From: an uncultured Eubacteriales bacterium
GTDB lineage: Bacteria > Bacillota > Clostridia > Oscillospirales > Acutalibacteraceae
Length of the DNA: 14,487 nucleotides
Assembly (NCBI GenBank): GCA_934630515.1
Contig: CAKTVV010000030.1
Span: forward strand, 1-14,487
Direction: 5' to 3'
In this document: positions 12,925 to 14,487 of the stretch, one piece after another
How positions within the stretch are numbered: the first letter of the stretch is position 1
Layout of the letters: each line of letters begins with the position of its first letter
The notes under the pieces: model-generated
Database searches by the model: none
Seen by the model: the letters and a program-made list of their open reading frames with translations, nothing else
What the model was told of the DNA's origin: nothing
Program-made: the position numbers and the translations under genes

Positions 12925-13846
12925 TCAAATGGACAGCCACGTCCGCACGTCCGCCTCGCTGTCCCGTGCCTGCCGGATGCACAGCCGCTGATATTCCGTC
13001 AGCTCCTTGACATCCCGGCTGCGGGCATCCAGCTCCATCGGCAGCCCCTCCAGTTGAAAACGGTATTTCGCCGTACAGGGATACGCCAGCTGCTCCGTAA
13101 AGGCATAGAGGCTCAAATAGTTTTGCAGCCGCTGCGCCGTCTCCGGCTGCCGCTGCCACTGATCGCACAGCCACACCAGCAGCTCCGGATGGAAATTCGC
13201 CATGCTCCCGAAATATCCCCACGCCCCTTGCTGCAGAGAATGAAGCAGAGTCTGCTCGTTGGCGTTGAACAGCCCCACACCGGTGCCCCGCAGCCGCTGC
13301 AGGCGGGCGGTCAGCTCCGCCGGGTCGCAGCAGGTATCCTTGATGAATGCAAAACGCCCGGTTTCCACGCACCAGTCGAGGATCACCGGCGTCAGCAACC
13401 GCTTATAGGGCTGAGGACATTCATAGATGCCCAGCATCAGCTCCTGCGGCAGCCGGGACAGCAACGTTTCTGCCCGCTGCAGCCAAACTGCATCGCCATC
13501 CTGCCGGGGGTCCAGACGATTGGAAACCAACACCACCGCCCGAACACCGGTCTCTGCCACGGCCGTGATCTCCTCCGCCTGCGCCTGAGGCGATTCCACT
13601 GATATGGCCGCTGGCAACCACATCCAGCCGCCCGGCAGCAGCCTCCACCACCGTGCGAGCCAGCCGCACACGCTCATGCAGACTGAGATACGCCACCTCA
13701 CTGGATTGGCAAACAGCGAACACGCCCCGACACCCTTTACGGGCATACCAGTCCACCAGCGCCGCTGCCATGTCGTAGTCGATCTCCCCCGTCTTTGTAT
13801 ACGGCGTGATCATCGTAGGGTACACACCCCGTTGTAAAAGCTCCAA
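12925..13846 (-). pseudogene. DHDPS/NanA-family aldolase or lyase gene with a one-base frameshift
   Basis: The family covers dihydrodipicolinate synthase, N-acetylneuraminate lyase and related Schiff-base aldolases. The N-terminal part (GVYPTMITPYTKTG onwards) is in one frame and the C-terminal part in another. Removing one G of the pair at 13596-13597 joins them as GHIS-ESPQAQ and gives 306 residues, the normal family length. In that restored protein Lys169 in FIKDT is the Schiff-base lysine and Tyr142 in YECPQPYKR the likely proton-relay tyrosine. The start is taken as TTG at 13846, because GGAGGGG lies 5 nt upstream; a GTG at 13870 has no such site. Adjacent to a sialidase-like remnant, it fits a decayed sugar-acid catabolic pair. 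A sequencing error would give the same picture. Confidence 0.8.
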
Positions 13847-13882
13847 ACGTTCCCCTCCAGTTGACTCCACAAGCTTACTGAC

Positions 13883-13911
13883 AGTATAAAATTAATTATA
13901 TATGTTTGTAA
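13883..13911 (-). promoter_or_regulatory. Promoter of the lyase/sialidase-like pair
   Basis: On the minus strand, -35 TTACAA (13906-13911), a 17-bp spacer and -10 TATACT (13883-13888). The start would fall near 13876, giving a leader of about 30 nt to the TTG start. A TTGACA further upstream is too far from any -10 box (21 bp or more). Confidence 0.6.
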
Positions 13912-14487
13912 GACAATAGTTTGTCAAAGAAACAGCTTCCGGACAGGATAACGAGAACGCCCACCGGTGAAACAGCAAAAGTCAGTGAAAAAAGAACCAT
14001 CAAGGGAACAGCGTGCTGCTTAGGCTGAGGCGAATAATGACTTACCGCCGATGATCTGGATATTCCGGGCACTGTAGCAAAGGAACCAAGCGGTTTGGGA
14101 GAGCAGGGCAGCGTTGAGGATCCGACGTGCAGCGATGTGATAAAGGTGTCTAAAGCGGACCGGAAACCAGCGATACGGCAAGAAGAAGTGAAATAGTTTG
14201 TTCGAGGCAACAGCAAAATATGAACAAGCGTCTGACAAGCGATTGTGCATCGTGAAATTTAAGTGCACTTTGACAAGCGGCGGTGTGACTAAGAAATTGC
14301 CGGTATTTCGACAGCTGTCAATTGAGAGTAGATCCCCAATCGAATCATCGGCATATATGCAAAAATGTGAATAATATTCACATATGTGCTACCGCTTAAA
14401 GTGACATCGGGTCACAGTAACCACGTTTCCACCATTTTGTGGACAGCTTCATATCGATGTGAGCGGCTGCGGGTGGAACGATAATGA
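13912..14487. other. Lower-GC stretch without recognisable gene
   Basis: About 575 bp, visibly more AT-rich than the genes to its left. Short open frames on both strands have no ribosome sites or recognisable motifs. The last 140 bp contain several inverted repeats. No transposase or integrase fragment could be identified, although the composition change is compatible with acquired or decayed DNA. Confidence 0.5.
14351..14415. promoter_or_regulatory. Cluster of inverted repeats, possible regulatory sites
   Basis: GCATATATGC (14351-14360) and CACATATGTG (14379-14388) are perfect palindromes. TGTGAATA/TATTCACA (14366-14382) is a perfect inverted repeat with a one-base centre. GTGAC/GTCAC (14401-14405, 14411-14415) is a further inverted repeat. 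Such a density suggests operator sites for a gene beyond the right edge. The repeats are seen; the role is inferred. Confidence 0.4.

Noticed and set aside
13896..14268. Hydrophobic minus-strand frames of 82 and 106 codons
   Set aside because: There is no ribosome site, no family resemblance and no consistent membrane-protein layout; they are most likely chance frames.
14366..14382. CRP-like site TGTGA...TCACA
   Set aside because: The spacer is 7 rather than 6 bp and no regulated gene is visible, so it is kept only as an unnamed inverted repeat.
1..14487. CRISPR array, toxin-antitoxin pair or known defence system
   Set aside because: There is no repeat-spacer pattern, and no gene of those families was recognised on either strand.

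Overview
The window looks like chromosomal DNA of a GC-rich, low-GC-phylum bacterium, probably a gut Clostridia/Oscillospiraceae-type Firmicute. This rests on consensus AGGAGG ribosome sites, sigma-A-like TTGACA/TATAAT promoters with 17-bp spacers, encoded tRNA CCA ends, and protein families typical of that group. The exact genus cannot be read from the sequence.

Left end (1-1450): the 3' part of a tyrosine-recombinase (integrase) gene runs up to an intact tRNA-Leu(CAA) on the minus strand. The first 41 bases of that tRNA gene are repeated exactly 190 bp to the right, and the second copy carries a near-consensus tRNA promoter. Copies of a GGAGGGACAT motif flank the intact tRNA on both sides. 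This is an integrative-element attachment region with a tandem or remnant structure. Next (1816-2208) is a plus-strand tRNA operon, Met(CAU)-Glu(UUC)-Val(CAC), with a promoter and a terminator.

Middle (2630-7010): on the minus strand are a TetR-family regulator and an oleate hydratase, each with its own promoter and terminator. A GC-rich gene-free stretch follows, with five tandem 13-bp repeats built on GCCCGGGC. Then comes a stand-alone RnfD/NqrB-like membrane protein transcribed from a strong minus-strand promoter.

Accessory plus-strand block (7049-12305): a strong promoter diverging from the RnfD-like gene opens a leader of about 640 nt with a terminator-like hairpin inside it. A CatB/Vat-like hexapeptide acetyltransferase follows. 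Then come a TetR regulator, an ABC ATPase and an ABC-2 permease, whose reading frames overlap, and an ICMT-like membrane methyltransferase; together they look like one operon behind a palindromic operator. Last is an EamA transporter with its own promoter, ended by a terminator shared with the converging minus-strand genes. A xenobiotic acetyltransferase beside a TetR-controlled exporter suggests a drug-response neighbourhood (inference).

Right end (12322-14487): a decaying minus-strand pair. The first gene encodes a DHDPS/N-acetylneuraminate-lyase-family protein and carries a one-base frameshift. The second encodes a sialidase-like protein that seems to have lost its middle. Beyond them, about 600 bp of lower-GC DNA holds no recognisable gene but has several inverted repeats near the window edge.
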